Source: Kiloniella majae
GTDB taxonomy: Bacteria > Pseudomonadota > Alphaproteobacteria > Kiloniellales > Kiloniellaceae
DNA: 64,000 bases
Assembly: GCF_002118315.1 (NCBI RefSeq)
Contig: NZ_MTSZ01000006.1
Location: 62,001 to 126,000, forward strand
Direction of reading: 5' to 3'
The notes under the pieces: model-generated
What the model was told of the DNA's origin: nothing
The model's database searches: none
The model's input: only the letters and a program-made list of their open reading frames with translations
Part shown: piece by piece, positions 1 to 9,680 of the stretch
Layout: each line of letters begins with the position of its first letter
How positions within the stretch are numbered: position 1 is the stretch's first letter
Translations under genes and position numbers: made by a program

Positions 1-1
1 A

Positions 2-127
2 GATCAGTCTCAATTAGAAGAGCTAGGTTATAGAAATGAAGTTGGATCAAAGAAGTTTTCTGTTGATCGTAATGAGCCATTTATATCAGCTCAAGATTTA
101 ATTATCCAAACCGGTGATGAGATATAA
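2..127 (+). CDS. C-terminal end of an unidentified protein (5' end outside window)
   Basis: An open frame enters from the left edge and stops with TAA at 125-127, giving about 41 residues that end in the acidic tail QTGDEI. I do not recognise the family from this fragment, and no motif or membrane segment is visible. It converges on mazG with only 13 bp between the two stop codons and no obvious terminator there. That it is coding is inferred only from the absence of stops over the short visible stretch and the compact convergent arrangement. Confidence 0.45.
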   Translation, partial: DQSQLEELGYRNEVGSKKFSVDRNEPFISAQDLIIQTGDEI

Positions 128-140
128 AGGTTACAAAACA

Positions 141-989
141 TTATTCATTTTTCTTACTTGATATCCAGATACTTTCCATATATTCCAATGACATGTCTTG
201 GATATTTAATCCATTATCTCGGATTGTTTTTTCGACAGTGCGAAAGCGTTTTTCAAACTTTTGGTTCGTACGTCGCAGTGCTTGTTCAGGATCTATATCC
301 AAGTGTCTCGCCAAGTTTACAACTGAAAATAATACATCACCAAGTTCATCTTCAGCCCGGTCGTGTTGAACCCGGTCATTTTGATCTGGCATATTGATTT
401 GTTGCTCGAGTTGTAAAACATCTTTCAGTTCATCAATTTCTTCGTGAATTTTATCGATAACAGGGGAGAGGTCAGGCCAATCAAAACCAACTTTGGCAGC
501 TCTTTTTTGAAGTTTTACAGCTCGTGTGGCTGCGGGTAGCCCGACTGTTATTCCGTCGAGTACGCTGTTTTCTTCCTTTCCCTGTCTTTTTTCTCGCTCT
601 TTTGCTTTGAGCTCTTCCCACGCGAGTTTTTGTTCTTCGACATTATCGTGAGAGACATCTCCGTATACGTGTGGATGCCTGTTTATCATCTTTTCTGTAA
701 TTGCTTGAGCTACATCTTCAAAATCAAATAAATTTTCATCTTTTGCTATTTGGGCATGATAAACGACCTGTAATAAAAGATCGCCTAGCTCATCTTTGAG
801 CGACACTGGGTCGTTCTTTTCGATCGCGTCAGCAACTTCATAGGCTTCTTCTATGGTATATGGTGCAATTGTACGGAAGTTCTGTTCTATATCCCAAGGA
901 CAGCCGCCATCCGGATCTCTGAGATCTTTCATGAGGTCAATAAGGCGGGAAATACCATTTTTTGTTTCATCTGGAATTTGTTTAGGCAT
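141..989 (-). CDS. mazG: Nucleoside triphosphate pyrophosphohydrolase MazG
   Basis: The 282-residue product matches the full-length two-domain MazG, a cytoplasmic enzyme that hydrolyses (d)NTPs to NMP and pyrophosphate and cleans the nucleotide pool. The N-terminal domain carries the CPWD motif (about residue 30), an EEAYEVADAI helix and the DELGDLLLQVVYHAQ metal-binding helix. The C-terminal domain repeats the pattern with EEIDELKD and DELGDVLFSVVNLARH. The conserved linker around RHPHVYGD is also present. All acidic metal ligands expected of the family can be seen, so the enzyme should be active. It stands alone, convergent with the fragment at the left edge and divergent from the chemoreceptor gene. 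Confidence 0.95.
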   Translation of the reverse strand: MPKQIPDETKNGISRLIDLMKDLRDPDGGCPWDIEQNFRTIAPYTIEEAYEVADAIEKNDPVSLKDELGDLLLQVVYHAQIAKDENLFDFEDVAQAITEKMINRHPHVYGDVSHDNVEEQKLAWEELKAKEREKRQGKEENSVLDGITVGLPAATRAVKLQKRAAKVGFDWPDLSPVIDKIHEEIDELKDVLQLEQQINMPDQNDRVQHDRAEDELGDVLFSVVNLARHLDIDPEQALRRTNQKFEKRFRTVEKTIRDNGLNIQDMSLEYMESIWISSKKNE

Positions 990-1297
990 GAAGCACCATA
1001 ATAATTTGGGAACGGCATTCTCAATCTAAAACTCAAATATACATAGAGCAAAAAATAATGTGATTAATTTTCCAATTTTTGATTTTTCTATATTTCATGT
1101 TCTGAGAACGAAGATAATCAAACTATATGCGGCAGAACGTTAGTAATATCTATTGGGATGATTTACCGCTTTTTAATATCCAGAAGTTACTCTTCCTCTT
1201 CAGTAATTCAGCAATAATCAAATTTATCTTGCTGTGTCACGATTAGTTCTTAGGGCGTTATCGTGTCTGGCTGTTTGGGGAAGATGGAACTACCGAT
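990..1297. other. 308-bp divergent intergenic region, mazG / chemoreceptor 1
   Basis: This AT-rich stretch must hold the promoters of mazG (leftward) and of the first chemoreceptor gene (rightward). I see no convincing sigma-28 or sigma-54 element, no open frame worth reporting and no strong hairpin. A GGGGAAGATGG stretch about 15 bases before the ATG at 1298 may act as the ribosome binding site. A similar GATGGAACT string also precedes the second chemoreceptor gene. Confidence 0.4.
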
Positions 1298-3382
1298 ATG
1301 CTAAATAAATTATCATTAAGCGCAAAACTGACACTCTACAGCGCATTAATTGTTGTTGTCTGTTTGGTCGTCAGTATCTTTCTGATGGCGCGGACAACGG
1401 AAAATACTGTTCGCAACTTAACACTCGATCAAGCCAGAGCTATCGGTGAAGCCGAAGCCAAAGAAGTGCAGCGTCAACTTGATATCGGTATGACTGTAGC
1501 GCACTCTTTGACTCAAACCTTTATAGGTTTAAGGGAGAAAGGGATAACAGATCGCTCTGCCTACGATGAAGTTTTAAGGCAAACCTTATCGACTAACCCT
1601 GTTCTAGCGGGGGCTTGGGCCGGGTATGAGAAAAATGCCCTGGACGGTAAAGATAGTGATTACGTTAACGATGATAACCCAAGCGGTCGATATCTGACTT
1701 ATTACTATAATTTTGGTAAAGGTGTTTTGCCGTCAGTTATTACGGCCTATGACGAAGATCAAACAACGCCGGATACTGACTGGTATTATCTTCCCAAAAG
1801 GACTAAGCAACCAGTTATTGTTGATCCTATCGGGTATGATATTGAGGGTAATATTGTAACTCTGACGTCCTTTGTTTATCCCATATTGGATAATAATAAC
1901 AACTTCCTCGGAGTTGTTGGGGTGGATATGAACCTGAATGATATGGCAGCTTCTTTTAATAAGCTGACCCCTTTTGAAACCGGGACCGTAAATCTGATTT
2001 CAAACAATGGCCAATGGGTGGCTCACAGTGATCCTGAGCTACTTGGAAAACCACTTGTTGATGAAAAAAATAAAAATGAAGTCCTTGAAAAGGCCGTCAG
2101 CTTTGTTGAAAAAGGCGAAGCGTTTGAGCAAAGTGACGGTGATATTTATCGACTTTTTATTCCACTGAATGTCAGAGATTCTGAGGCACCTTGGTCTGTT
2201 CTTATTAATGTACCGACGCACAAACTAACAGAACATGCCACGACAATGGCACAATACACAGTTATTGGAGGTATCGCGTTACTCGTTGTTCTAATTATTG
2301 CATTGCTTGTACTGGGACGTTTAATCATTCGTAACCCGCTACAAGGGTCAATCTCCATTATCACGTCTCTGATGCAAGGAAACTATAATGTAGAAGTGTC
2401 TGGACAGGATCGTGGTGATGAGATCGGTGATATCAACCGTGCACTTGAACAGTTCAAAGCTAATGCAGAGCGGGTTAGCCAGATGGAGGCCGAAAAGCTT
2501 GAAGCGGAAAAACGTGCTTCGGAAGAGCGACAGGAATCTCGGATGCAGATGGCCAATGATTTTGAAGAATCTGTCGGGCAGATTATTTCATCTGTTTCCA
2601 GTTCAGCCCATGAAATGCGATCTTCGGCTGAGACAATGTCTAATGCAGCGTCGCAATCATCCAGCCAAGCATCTGTTGTAACAGATGCAGCTCAGGATGC
2701 TTCTGCCAATGTGCAGTCTGTTGCAGCGGCGACGGAAGAATTGTCTGCGTCTATCAATGAAATTAGCAGCCAGGTACAGCGTTCTGCCGATATTGCAAGT
2801 AATGCCGTTGAAGAAACGTCCAGAACCAATCAAAAAATCGAAGGTCTTGCGAATGCTGCGGATAAAATCGGTGAAGTTGTGAAACTGATCAACGATATTG
2901 CAGAACAAACTAACCTTTTGGCGTTGAATGCAACCATTGAGGCTGCGAGAGCTGGTGAAGCTGGCAAAGGTTTTGCTGTCGTTGCTTCTGAAGTTAAGTC
3001 CCTTGCAAACCAAACAGCAAAAGCGACGGAAGAGATTTCTGGGCAAATCAGTTCTATTCAAGGGGAAACGCGGGAGTCCGTTGAAGCCATTCATGGTATT
3101 TCAAAGACAATTGATTCTATCCATGAGGTAGCGACTGCGATTGCATCGGCAGTAGAAGAGCAGGGAGCTGCAACGGCTGAGATTACCAAGTCTGTTCAAC
3201 AAGCTGCTAACGGTACAGACCAGGTTTCTTCTAATATCAGTCAGGTGCGTGAAGCGGCAAATACAACAGGTACAGCCGCAGAACAGGTACAGAAATCTGC
3301 ATCTGGTCTTGCCGAAGAAGCGCAACAGCTAGAAAGTAAAGTTCATGACTTTATTGGGCACTTAAGGTCAGTAAACGATTAG
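1298..3382 (+). CDS. Methyl-accepting chemotaxis protein 1 (dCache-HAMP-MCP)
   Basis: A 694-residue inner-membrane chemoreceptor. TM1 spans about residues 11-31. A periplasmic double-Cache ligand-binding region follows, with the typical WAGYE...YYYNFG segment near residue 108. TM2 lies at about 321-345, then HAMP (about 346-400), a coiled coil and the MCP signalling domain. The signalling hairpin tip is EQTNLLALNATIEAARAGE near residue 535. No C-terminal CheR-tethering pentapeptide is visible. The last 318 codons are almost identical at DNA level to the next gene, while the sensor halves differ clearly. The ligand is unknown; dCache domains usually bind amino acids, carboxylates or amines. 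A strong terminator follows, so it is transcribed separately from its neighbour. Confidence 0.95.
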   Translation: MLNKLSLSAKLTLYSALIVVVCLVVSIFLMARTTENTVRNLTLDQARAIGEAEAKEVQRQLDIGMTVAHSLTQTFIGLREKGITDRSAYDEVLRQTLSTNPVLAGAWAGYEKNALDGKDSDYVNDDNPSGRYLTYYYNFGKGVLPSVITAYDEDQTTPDTDWYYLPKRTKQPVIVDPIGYDIEGNIVTLTSFVYPILDNNNNFLGVVGVDMNLNDMAASFNKLTPFETGTVNLISNNGQWVAHSDPELLGKPLVDEKNKNEVLEKAVSFVEKGEAFEQSDGDIYRLFIPLNVRDSEAPWSVLINVPTHKLTEHATTMAQYTVIGGIALLVVLIIALLVLGRLIIRNPLQGSISIITSLMQGNYNVEVSGQDRGDEIGDINRALEQFKANAERVSQMEAEKLEAEKRASEERQESRMQMANDFEESVGQIISSVSSSAHEMRSSAETMSNAASQSSSQASVVTDAAQDASANVQSVAAATEELSASINEISSQVQRSADIASNAVEETSRTNQKIEGLANAADKIGEVVKLINDIAEQTNLLALNATIEAARAGEAGKGFAVVASEVKSLANQTAKATEEISGQISSIQGETRESVEAIHGISKTIDSIHEVATAIASAVEEQGAATAEITKSVQQAANGTDQVSSNISQVREAANTTGTAAEQVQKSASGLAEEAQQLESKVHDFIGHLRSVND
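2408..3360 (+). repeat. 953-bp near-identical direct repeat, copy 1 (MCP signalling half)
   Basis: Copy 1 covers the HAMP end through nearly the last codon of chemoreceptor 1. Aligned at a constant offset of 2309 bp with copy 2, only two substitutions were found by eye: 2449 A versus 4758 G, and 2506 G versus 4815 C. Identity falls off abruptly at both edges. Confidence 0.93.
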
Positions 3383-3409
3383 TTTCCCGAGATAAATATT
3401 TAAAAAAAA

Positions 3410-3443
3410 GCCCGTGATGGAAGGTTTCCATCACGGGCTTTTT
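3410..3443 (+). terminator. Rho-independent terminator after chemoreceptor 1
   Basis: A perfect 13-bp stem (3410-3422 with 3426-3438, loop GGT) starts with GCCCGTGATGG and is followed by a run of five T. An A-run precedes the stem, so it could also stop leftward transcription. Confidence 0.93.
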
Positions 3444-3624
3444 GGTTGGAAAAATCACTTTTTCATGCTCTTCGGCTTTATGCGTAGTTGAGGAGATTAG
3501 TTTACTACTTTTTAAGGCGCATTGGATATTGTGTCGGTGAACACAGATATGCCAACGGTGGAATATCTTGAAAGATGTACGCAAATTTTATAATTGCGTC
3601 GTTGTAGGATGATGGAACTGAATG

Positions 3625-5691
3625 ATGCTTAACAAGCTATCTCTGAGCGCGAAACTAACAATAACAAGTGCCCTAATTGTTGTTGTCTGTTTGGCAATAA
3701 GTATTTTCTTAATGTCATGGACAATGCAAACAACCGTTCGTGATCTTACATTGGAACAAGCCCAGGAAGTCGGTGAGGTTGAAGCAGAGAAGGTTAAAAA
3801 CCAATTAGACCAAGCGATGACTGTCGCGCATTCAATTGTACAGTCATTTAAAGCTATCCAGGCGACTAATCCCGAAGACCGTCAAGCCTATCATAATGTT
3901 TTACGGCAGTCTTTAGAGGCCAATCCGAATTTAGCTGGTGCATGGGCGGGTTTTGAACCAAATGCACTTGATGGTAAGGATGACACCTACAAGGACTCTA
4001 AAGAAGGCTATAATGGTGAAGATGGTCGTTATGCAACCTACTATTACAACTTTGGTGAAGGTATAAAGCTGTCATTCCTGACGAATTTTTCAGAGTATTA
4101 TACTATTCCAAGAGACACCAAAGCACCCATCATTATGGAGCCGATCGTTTATGATATTGATGGCGTTGATGTTCTTTTGACTTCATTTGTTTATCCTATT
4201 TTAAATGATAAAGGCGAGTTTATTGGCGTTGTCGGTGTTGATATGAGCCTCAATGACATGTCTGCTGCTTTTAATGAGATACAGCCTTTCGACGAGGGAA
4301 GTTCAGTTAATCTGATTTCCAATCAGGCCAAATGGGTTGCTTTTGAAAATCAGGAAGAGCTGGGAAAAGATTTAAACGCAGAAAACCCTGTTTTTGGTGA
4401 AGCTGCGCCATTAATTGGCAAAGGTGATGTGTTTGGTAAGGAAGATAATGATTTGTATCGTCTTTTTGTACCGGTACAGATCAGAGATTCAAAAGCACCT
4501 TGGTCCGTTCTTGTCAATGTACCTATTAGTCGGTTAACTCAACAAGCTGAAGCAGTACAGCAATATACAATTGTTGGCGGCGTTGTGCTTCTTCTGATTT
4601 TGATTATTGCGCTTCTTCTTATTTCCCGTTTTATGATTCGTAATCCTTTGCAAGGCAGTATGGCGGTTATTACCTCGCTTATGCAGGGGGACTATAACGT
4701 TGAAGTGAAGGGGCAAGATCGTGGTGATGAGATCGGTGATATCAACCGTGCACTTGAGCAGTTCAAAGCTAATGCAGAGCGGGTTAGCCAGATGGAGGCC
4801 GAAAAGCTTGAAGCCGAAAAACGTGCTTCGGAAGAGCGACAGGAATCTCGGATGCAGATGGCCAATGATTTTGAAGAATCTGTCGGGCAGATTATTTCAT
4901 CTGTTTCCAGTTCAGCCCATGAAATGCGATCTTCGGCTGAGACAATGTCTAATGCAGCGTCGCAATCATCCAGCCAAGCATCTGTTGTAACAGATGCAGC
5001 TCAGGATGCTTCTGCCAATGTGCAGTCTGTTGCAGCGGCGACGGAAGAATTGTCTGCGTCTATCAATGAAATTAGCAGCCAGGTACAGCGTTCTGCCGAT
5101 ATTGCAAGTAATGCCGTTGAAGAAACGTCCAGAACCAATCAAAAAATCGAAGGTCTTGCGAATGCTGCGGATAAAATCGGTGAAGTTGTGAAACTGATCA
5201 ACGATATTGCAGAACAAACTAACCTTTTGGCGTTGAATGCAACCATTGAGGCTGCGAGAGCTGGTGAAGCTGGCAAAGGTTTTGCTGTCGTTGCTTCTGA
5301 AGTTAAGTCCCTTGCAAACCAAACAGCAAAAGCGACGGAAGAGATTTCTGGGCAAATCAGTTCTATTCAAGGGGAAACGCGGGAGTCCGTTGAAGCCATT
5401 CATGGTATTTCAAAGACAATTGATTCTATCCATGAGGTAGCGACTGCGATTGCATCGGCAGTAGAAGAGCAGGGAGCTGCAACGGCTGAGATTACCAAGT
5501 CTGTTCAACAAGCTGCTAACGGTACAGACCAGGTTTCTTCTAATATCAGTCAGGTGCGTGAAGCGGCAAATACAACAGGTACAGCCGCAGAACAGGTACA
5601 GAAATCTGCATCTGGTCTTGCCGAAGAAGCGCAACAGCTAGAAAGTAAAGTTCATGACTTTATTGGGCATCTAAGATCTGTAAATGAGTAA
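3625..5691 (+). CDS. Methyl-accepting chemotaxis protein 2 (dCache-HAMP-MCP)
   Basis: A paralogue of the preceding gene with the same architecture: TM1, periplasmic dCache domain (WAGFE...YYYNFGEG), TM2 near residue 318, HAMP and MCP signalling domain. Two ATG codons lie side by side at 3622 and 3625. The second is preferred because it gives the same MLNKLSLSAKLT start as chemoreceptor 1. The sensor domain is only moderately similar to that of copy 1, so the two receptors probably sense different ligands. The cytoplasmic half is essentially the same sequence, so both should feed the same CheA/CheW arrays. Neither gene sits in a che operon here. Confidence 0.94.
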   Translation: MLNKLSLSAKLTITSALIVVVCLAISIFLMSWTMQTTVRDLTLEQAQEVGEVEAEKVKNQLDQAMTVAHSIVQSFKAIQATNPEDRQAYHNVLRQSLEANPNLAGAWAGFEPNALDGKDDTYKDSKEGYNGEDGRYATYYYNFGEGIKLSFLTNFSEYYTIPRDTKAPIIMEPIVYDIDGVDVLLTSFVYPILNDKGEFIGVVGVDMSLNDMSAAFNEIQPFDEGSSVNLISNQAKWVAFENQEELGKDLNAENPVFGEAAPLIGKGDVFGKEDNDLYRLFVPVQIRDSKAPWSVLVNVPISRLTQQAEAVQQYTIVGGVVLLLILIIALLLISRFMIRNPLQGSMAVITSLMQGDYNVEVKGQDRGDEIGDINRALEQFKANAERVSQMEAEKLEAEKRASEERQESRMQMANDFEESVGQIISSVSSSAHEMRSSAETMSNAASQSSSQASVVTDAAQDASANVQSVAAATEELSASINEISSQVQRSADIASNAVEETSRTNQKIEGLANAADKIGEVVKLINDIAEQTNLLALNATIEAARAGEAGKGFAVVASEVKSLANQTAKATEEISGQISSIQGETRESVEAIHGISKTIDSIHEVATAIASAVEEQGAATAEITKSVQQAANGTDQVSSNISQVREAANTTGTAAEQVQKSASGLAEEAQQLESKVHDFIGHLRSVNE
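4717..5669 (+). repeat. 953-bp near-identical direct repeat, copy 2 (MCP signalling half)
   Basis: The partner of the repeat at 2408-3360. The two copies are collinear and uninterrupted, and differ at two positions by eye. The substitutions cause at most a synonymous change in the MCP frame (GAA/GAG and GCG/GCC). Confidence 0.93.
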
Positions 5692-5720
5692 GATTCAAAC
5701 AGATAAGTTTCTGGCTTAAT

Positions 5721-5756
5721 AAAAACCCGTAGTGAAAATATTCGCTACGGGTTTTT
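5721..5756 (+). terminator. Rho-independent terminator after chemoreceptor 2
   Basis: A 16-bp stem begins AAAAACCCGTAG and is closed by CTACGGGTTTTT, with one G-T wobble and an AATA loop. The T-run continues into TTTATTTG. Confidence 0.9.
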
Positions 5757-5981
5757 ATTTGTTTTCATGTTTTACAAAAATAATCTCAATAAAGTAAAAA
5801 ATATAACAAAAGTTTGAGTTGTTTTTAAAGTTCTGTTGTTCCAATTACGAAACAAGAGGATGCTTTTGTACATAACGGCGTAATAAAATTAACGAGCCGA
5901 AAAAGTAACTAAAAAAGTAATTGGGTGCGATCCAGCACAAATGAACAGCATGAGTATACTTCTTGGGAGACGAATACTGTC

Positions 5982-7346
5982 ATGACGAATACAACGAATA
6001 AATTTAAGCTTTCTCGTCGCAAACTTTTAACAAGTGCAGCCGCAGCAGGTGCGGGTGCAGCTGTTTTTAGTGGTGCGACACCATACTCTTTCGTGAAAGG
6101 CGCTTATGCTGCTGATTTCCGGAATGATCCTAGCAGCCAGTCTTTTATCAAGCTTGGCTTTAACGTGCCTCAGACCGGTCCATATGCTGATGAGGGCGCA
6201 GATGAACTGCGTGCCTACCAGTTGGCTGTCAAGCACCTTAACGGTGAAGGTGATGGTGGTATGTTGACAACCATGAAGCCAAGTTCTTTGAAAGGAAATG
6301 GTATTCTTGGGAAGAAGGTCGAGTACGTTACTGGTGACACTCAAACGAAATCTGATGCAGCCCGTGCTTCGGCCAAGCGTATGATTGAAAAAGAAGGCGT
6401 CACCATGTTCTCTGGTGGTTCTTCGTCTGGTGTGGCGATTGCTACACAGTCTTTGGCGCAGGAAATGGGCGTTATCTTTATGTGTGGTTTGACTCATTCA
6501 AACGATACAACTGGTAAAGACAAACGTCGTTATGGGTTCCGTCACTTCTTTAACGCTTATATGTCTGGTGCTGCACTGGGACCGGTTCTGAAAGAAGAAA
6601 TGGGTACTGCGCGTCGGGCCTATCACCTGACTGCTGATTATACTTGGGGTTGGACACAGGAAGAGTCGATCAAAAACACCACTGAAGCTCTAGGCTGGGA
6701 AACTGTAAATACAGTTAAAACTCCTGTGGGTGCGGGTGATTTCTCTCAGTACATTACACCTGTTCTCAATTCTGGTGCTGATGTGTTGATCCTGAATCAC
6801 TATGGTAAGGATATGATCAACTCACTGACTCAGGCCGTACAATTTGGTCTGCGTGATAAGCAAGTTAACGGTAAAAACTTTGAAATTATCGTACCGCTTT
6901 TCTCACGTCTAATGGCACAAGGTGCTGGTGAAAATATCAAAGGTATTCTTGGAACAACAAACTGGAACTGGGCATTGCAAGATGCTGGTTCACAAGCATT
7001 TGTTAAGTCCTTTGGTCAGGAATATGGTTTCCCACCATCACAGGCGGCCCATACGTGCTATGTTCAGACATTGCTTTATGCGAATGCGTGTGAAATGGCT
7101 GGTACATTCTATCCACCAGAAGTGATTAAAGCACTTGAAGGCTTTAGTTTTGATGGTATGGGGAATGGTCCGACTGAATATCGTGCAGCAGATCACCAAT
7201 GCTTTAAAGACGTGCTTGTGGTGCGGGGTAATGCAAACCCATCAACACAGTTTGATCTTCTTGAAATTGTTAAAGAAGTTCCGCGTGCCCAGGTTGAGTA
7301 TGATCCATCTATCTTTGGTGGTGAACTTGGCCCATACGAAGTTTAA
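5982..7346 (+). CDS. Branched-chain-type ABC transporter, periplasmic substrate-binding protein
   Basis: A Peripla_BP_6 / Leu-Ile-Val-binding-type protein and the first gene of a complete HAAT importer operon. An open frame extends upstream to a GTG at 5925. The ATG at 5982 is preferred because it follows a GGGAGA box and places a twin-arginine-like signal (SRRKLL, then an Ala-rich hydrophobic stretch) close to the N terminus. The mature protein would begin near AYAADFRND. Export by Tat rather than Sec is inferred. The ligand cannot be read from the sequence; amino acids, amides or urea-like compounds are all possible in this family. No urease genes lie nearby. A hairpin separates this gene from the permeases. 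Confidence 0.9.
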   Translation: MTNTTNKFKLSRRKLLTSAAAAGAGAAVFSGATPYSFVKGAYAADFRNDPSSQSFIKLGFNVPQTGPYADEGADELRAYQLAVKHLNGEGDGGMLTTMKPSSLKGNGILGKKVEYVTGDTQTKSDAARASAKRMIEKEGVTMFSGGSSSGVAIATQSLAQEMGVIFMCGLTHSNDTTGKDKRRYGFRHFFNAYMSGAALGPVLKEEMGTARRAYHLTADYTWGWTQEESIKNTTEALGWETVNTVKTPVGAGDFSQYITPVLNSGADVLILNHYGKDMINSLTQAVQFGLRDKQVNGKNFEIIVPLFSRLMAQGAGENIKGILGTTNWNWALQDAGSQAFVKSFGQEYGFPPSQAAHTCYVQTLLYANACEMAGTFYPPEVIKALEGFSFDGMGNGPTEYRAADHQCFKDVLVVRGNANPSTQFDLLEIVKEVPRAQVEYDPSIFGGELGPYEV

Positions 7347-7361
7347 TTACTCGTTGTAAAA

Positions 7362-7387
7362 TCTGGTCGCTCGTCAGAGCGGCCAGA
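7362..7387 (+). promoter_or_regulatory. Intercistronic stem-loop behind the binding-protein gene
   Basis: An 11-bp stem (7362-7372 with 7377-7387, loop GTCA, one G-T pair) lies 16 bases after the stop codon and 100 bases before the first permease gene. Only a weak T-rich tail follows (ACTTTAAAC). It looks like a partial terminator or mRNA 3'-end stabiliser, not a full stop. Confidence 0.7.
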
Positions 7388-7486
7388 ACTTTAAACTATG
7401 TAAGCCCTGATACTGTATTGGGATGCAAAGCTCTAAAAGATATCTCGGTTATATCGTAGAGCGAAAACAGCAGCGAAAATAGAACG

Positions 7487-8503
7487 ATGGATGCATTTGT
7501 ATTGCAAATCCTGAATGGCTTGGATAAGGGCGGATCTTACGCTCTTATTGCCTTGGGATTAACACTGATTTTCGGTACGCTAGGCGTTGTGAACTTTGCT
7601 CATGGAGCACTGTTTATGCTTGGTGCTTTTTGTGCCGTTACCCTTAAGAAAATTCTGACCATTTCCAAACAAGTGAAAGATGAAAGCATTACTTTTTTTG
7701 ATGCTTTCAAAGAGGTGCCTTACCTTGAAATTTGGTTCGGGGAAACGGGGGCAGCGATTATTGATTATGCGGTTCCGCTGTCAATCTTACTCGCTATACC
7801 CGTGATGCTTCTGGTTGGTTTGGCGATGGAACGTGGTCTGATTCGTTTTTTCTATAAGCGCACACATGCAGAACAGATCCTTGTCACTTTTGGCTTGGCG
7901 ATTGTTTTACAGGAAATAGTTAAAGCCTTTTTCGGGGCTAATCCTGTACCAATGCCGCCACCAGATTTGCTAACCGGGTCAGCTGATATTGGTGCAGCCA
8001 TTGGGTTGGGTGATTCAGTGATTTATCCGTGGTGGCGCCTGACGTATCTTTTATTTGCTGCAGTTATCATTGCTGCTGTTTTCTGTTTCTTGCAATTCAC
8101 AACTTTTGGAATGGTTGTGCGCGCAGGTATGCAAGACCGTGAAACCGTTGGCCTGCTCGGAATTAATATTGAACGCAGGTTTACGATTGTCTTTGGTATT
8201 GCGGCTGTTGTGTCTGGTCTTGCAGGCGTGATGTACACACCAATTGTTCCGCCGGATTATCATCTTGGTATGGACTTCCTTGTGCTCTCCTTCGTGGTTG
8301 TTGTTGTTGGTGGAATGGGATCTCTTGGTGGCGCTGTCACGGCCGGGTTCCTGTTGGGGATTTTACAGTCATTTGCTTCGATGAATGAAGTAAAAGAAAT
8401 CCTGCCTGGTATCGATCAAATTATAATTTTCCTTGTTGCTGTTGTCATTCTTCTGGTTCGTCCAAGAGGTTTGATGGGACGCAAAGGCGTGATGGAGTCC
8501 TAA
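7487..8503 (+). CDS. livH: Branched-chain-type ABC transporter permease (LivH family)
   Basis: A 338-residue inner-membrane permease with about eight hydrophobic segments. It has the family hallmarks [38 protein letters not shown] at the N terminus and a central [15 protein letters not shown] segment. The C-terminal [14 protein letters not shown] segment is the cytoplasmic EAA-like loop that contacts the ATPases. Relative to the family there is an insertion after TM2 rich in charged residues ([17 protein letters not shown]). It pairs with LivM, encoded 4 bases downstream. The gene symbol denotes the family; the substrate is not established. Confidence 0.93.
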   Translation: MDAFVLQILNGLDKGGSYALIALGLTLIFGTLGVVNFAHGALFMLGAFCAVTLKKILTISKQVKDESITFFDAFKEVPYLEIWFGETGAAIIDYAVPLSILLAIPVMLLVGLAMERGLIRFFYKRTHAEQILVTFGLAIVLQEIVKAFFGANPVPMPPPDLLTGSADIGAAIGLGDSVIYPWWRLTYLLFAAVIIAAVFCFLQFTTFGMVVRAGMQDRETVGLLGINIERRFTIVFGIAAVVSGLAGVMYTPIVPPDYHLGMDFLVLSFVVVVVGGMGSLGGAVTAGFLLGILQSFASMNEVKEILPGIDQIIIFLVAVVILLVRPRGLMGRKGVMES

Positions 8504-8507
8504 TACA

Positions 8508-9668
8508 ATGATTACTGCTACGCCTCGTAAAGATTTACTGCTTATGGGTATTTTTACCTTCGCAGTTCTTACCATGCCAATTTGGTTGGCGCCGATTGGT
8601 GCAAGCTATCCTGATTTATTGCAACGCTTTGCAATATTTGGAATTTTTGCAATTGGATTTAACATTCTCTTTGGCTTGACAGGCTACTTGTCCTTCGGTC
8701 ATGCCGCTTTCTTAGGGGTTGGTTCTTACACCGCAGTTTGGTCATTCAAGCTGTTAAGTATGAGTGTTGTACCCGCGGTTATATTTGGGGTCATTACCTC
8801 TGGGCTATTCGCTGTTGTTATCGGGTATATCAGCCTGCGCAGGTCTGGTATTTACTTCTCAATCCTGACACTTGCTTTTGCTCAGATGTCTTACAACTTG
8901 GCCTATTCTGTTCTAACGCCTATCACCAATGGAGAAACAGGGCTACAGCTTAGTCTGAATGATCCGCGTGCGCTGGATAGTCTTGTCGGTGTTGCAGAAA
9001 CAAGCGGTATTCCACCAACCAATTTCTTTGGTATTGAAATGAGTGGTTATTCCGGGTTTTATTTCTGTGCCATACTTATGATTATCGGGTTTTATATCTC
9101 TATGCGGATCTTCCGCTCACCTTTTGGCATGATGTTGAGAGCCGTAAAGTCAAATTCAAATCGCATGAGTTATACGGGACTAAACATGCGCCCCTATACA
9201 CTGACTGCTTTTGTGATCTCTGGTATGTATGCAGGTCTTGCTGGGTCTTTGATGGCTGTTACCGACCCACTTGCGGGCGCAGAACGCATGCAGTGGACAG
9301 CGTCTGGTGAAGTTGTTCTTATGACTATTCTTGGCGGTGTTGGCACCTTGATCGGCCCTGTTATCGGGGCAGGTGTTATCAAGTACTTTGAGAATATCTT
9401 CTCGGCGATCAATGAAAATGTGCTCCACGGGATTTTCGACTTCCTGCCTGAAGTTCTTCAGGATGGTGCTGTTGCTGTCCTAAGTCTTTTTGTTGGCGAA
9501 GGCTGGCACCTAACGCTGGGTATGTTGTTTATGTTGATTGTGATTTTCTTGCCAGGCGGCATAGTAGAAGGTTTTAGCCGGATCTATGAACGCATTCGCA
9601 ATAAAAATAATAGCACAAATGGTAAAGCCGATGCAGTTGGCTCCGCCAAAGTTCAACCTGGTGAATAG
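8508..9668 (+). CDS. livM: Branched-chain-type ABC transporter permease (LivM family)
   Basis: A 386-residue second permease. Visible marks are the [21 protein letters not shown] motif of LivM near residue 57, multiple TM helices, the loop [17 protein letters not shown] that couples to LivF/LivG, and a short charged C-terminal tail ([11 protein letters not shown]). Translation is probably coupled to livH, since the intergenic gap is 4 bp. The length is slightly above the usual 300-360 residues, partly because of a loop around [12 protein letters not shown]. Confidence 0.93.
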   Translation: MITATPRKDLLLMGIFTFAVLTMPIWLAPIGASYPDLLQRFAIFGIFAIGFNILFGLTGYLSFGHAAFLGVGSYTAVWSFKLLSMSVVPAVIFGVITSGLFAVVIGYISLRRSGIYFSILTLAFAQMSYNLAYSVLTPITNGETGLQLSLNDPRALDSLVGVAETSGIPPTNFFGIEMSGYSGFYFCAILMIIGFYISMRIFRSPFGMMLRAVKSNSNRMSYTGLNMRPYTLTAFVISGMYAGLAGSLMAVTDPLAGAERMQWTASGEVVLMTILGGVGTLIGPVIGAGVIKYFENIFSAINENVLHGIFDFLPEVLQDGAVAVLSLFVGEGWHLTLGMLFMLIVIFLPGGIVEGFSRIYERIRNKNNSTNGKADAVGSAKVQPGE

Positions 9669-9680
9669 AGAGATAATATT

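Noticed and set aside
158-397. 79-codon plus-strand frame opposite mazG
   Set aside because: Antisense shadow of the conserved MazG C-terminal domain.
2657-3094. 145-codon minus-strand frame inside the chemoreceptor repeat, present identically at 4966-5403
   Set aside because: It is the antisense shadow of the conserved MCP signalling domain. Its identity in both copies follows from the DNA repeat, and the protein has no family features.
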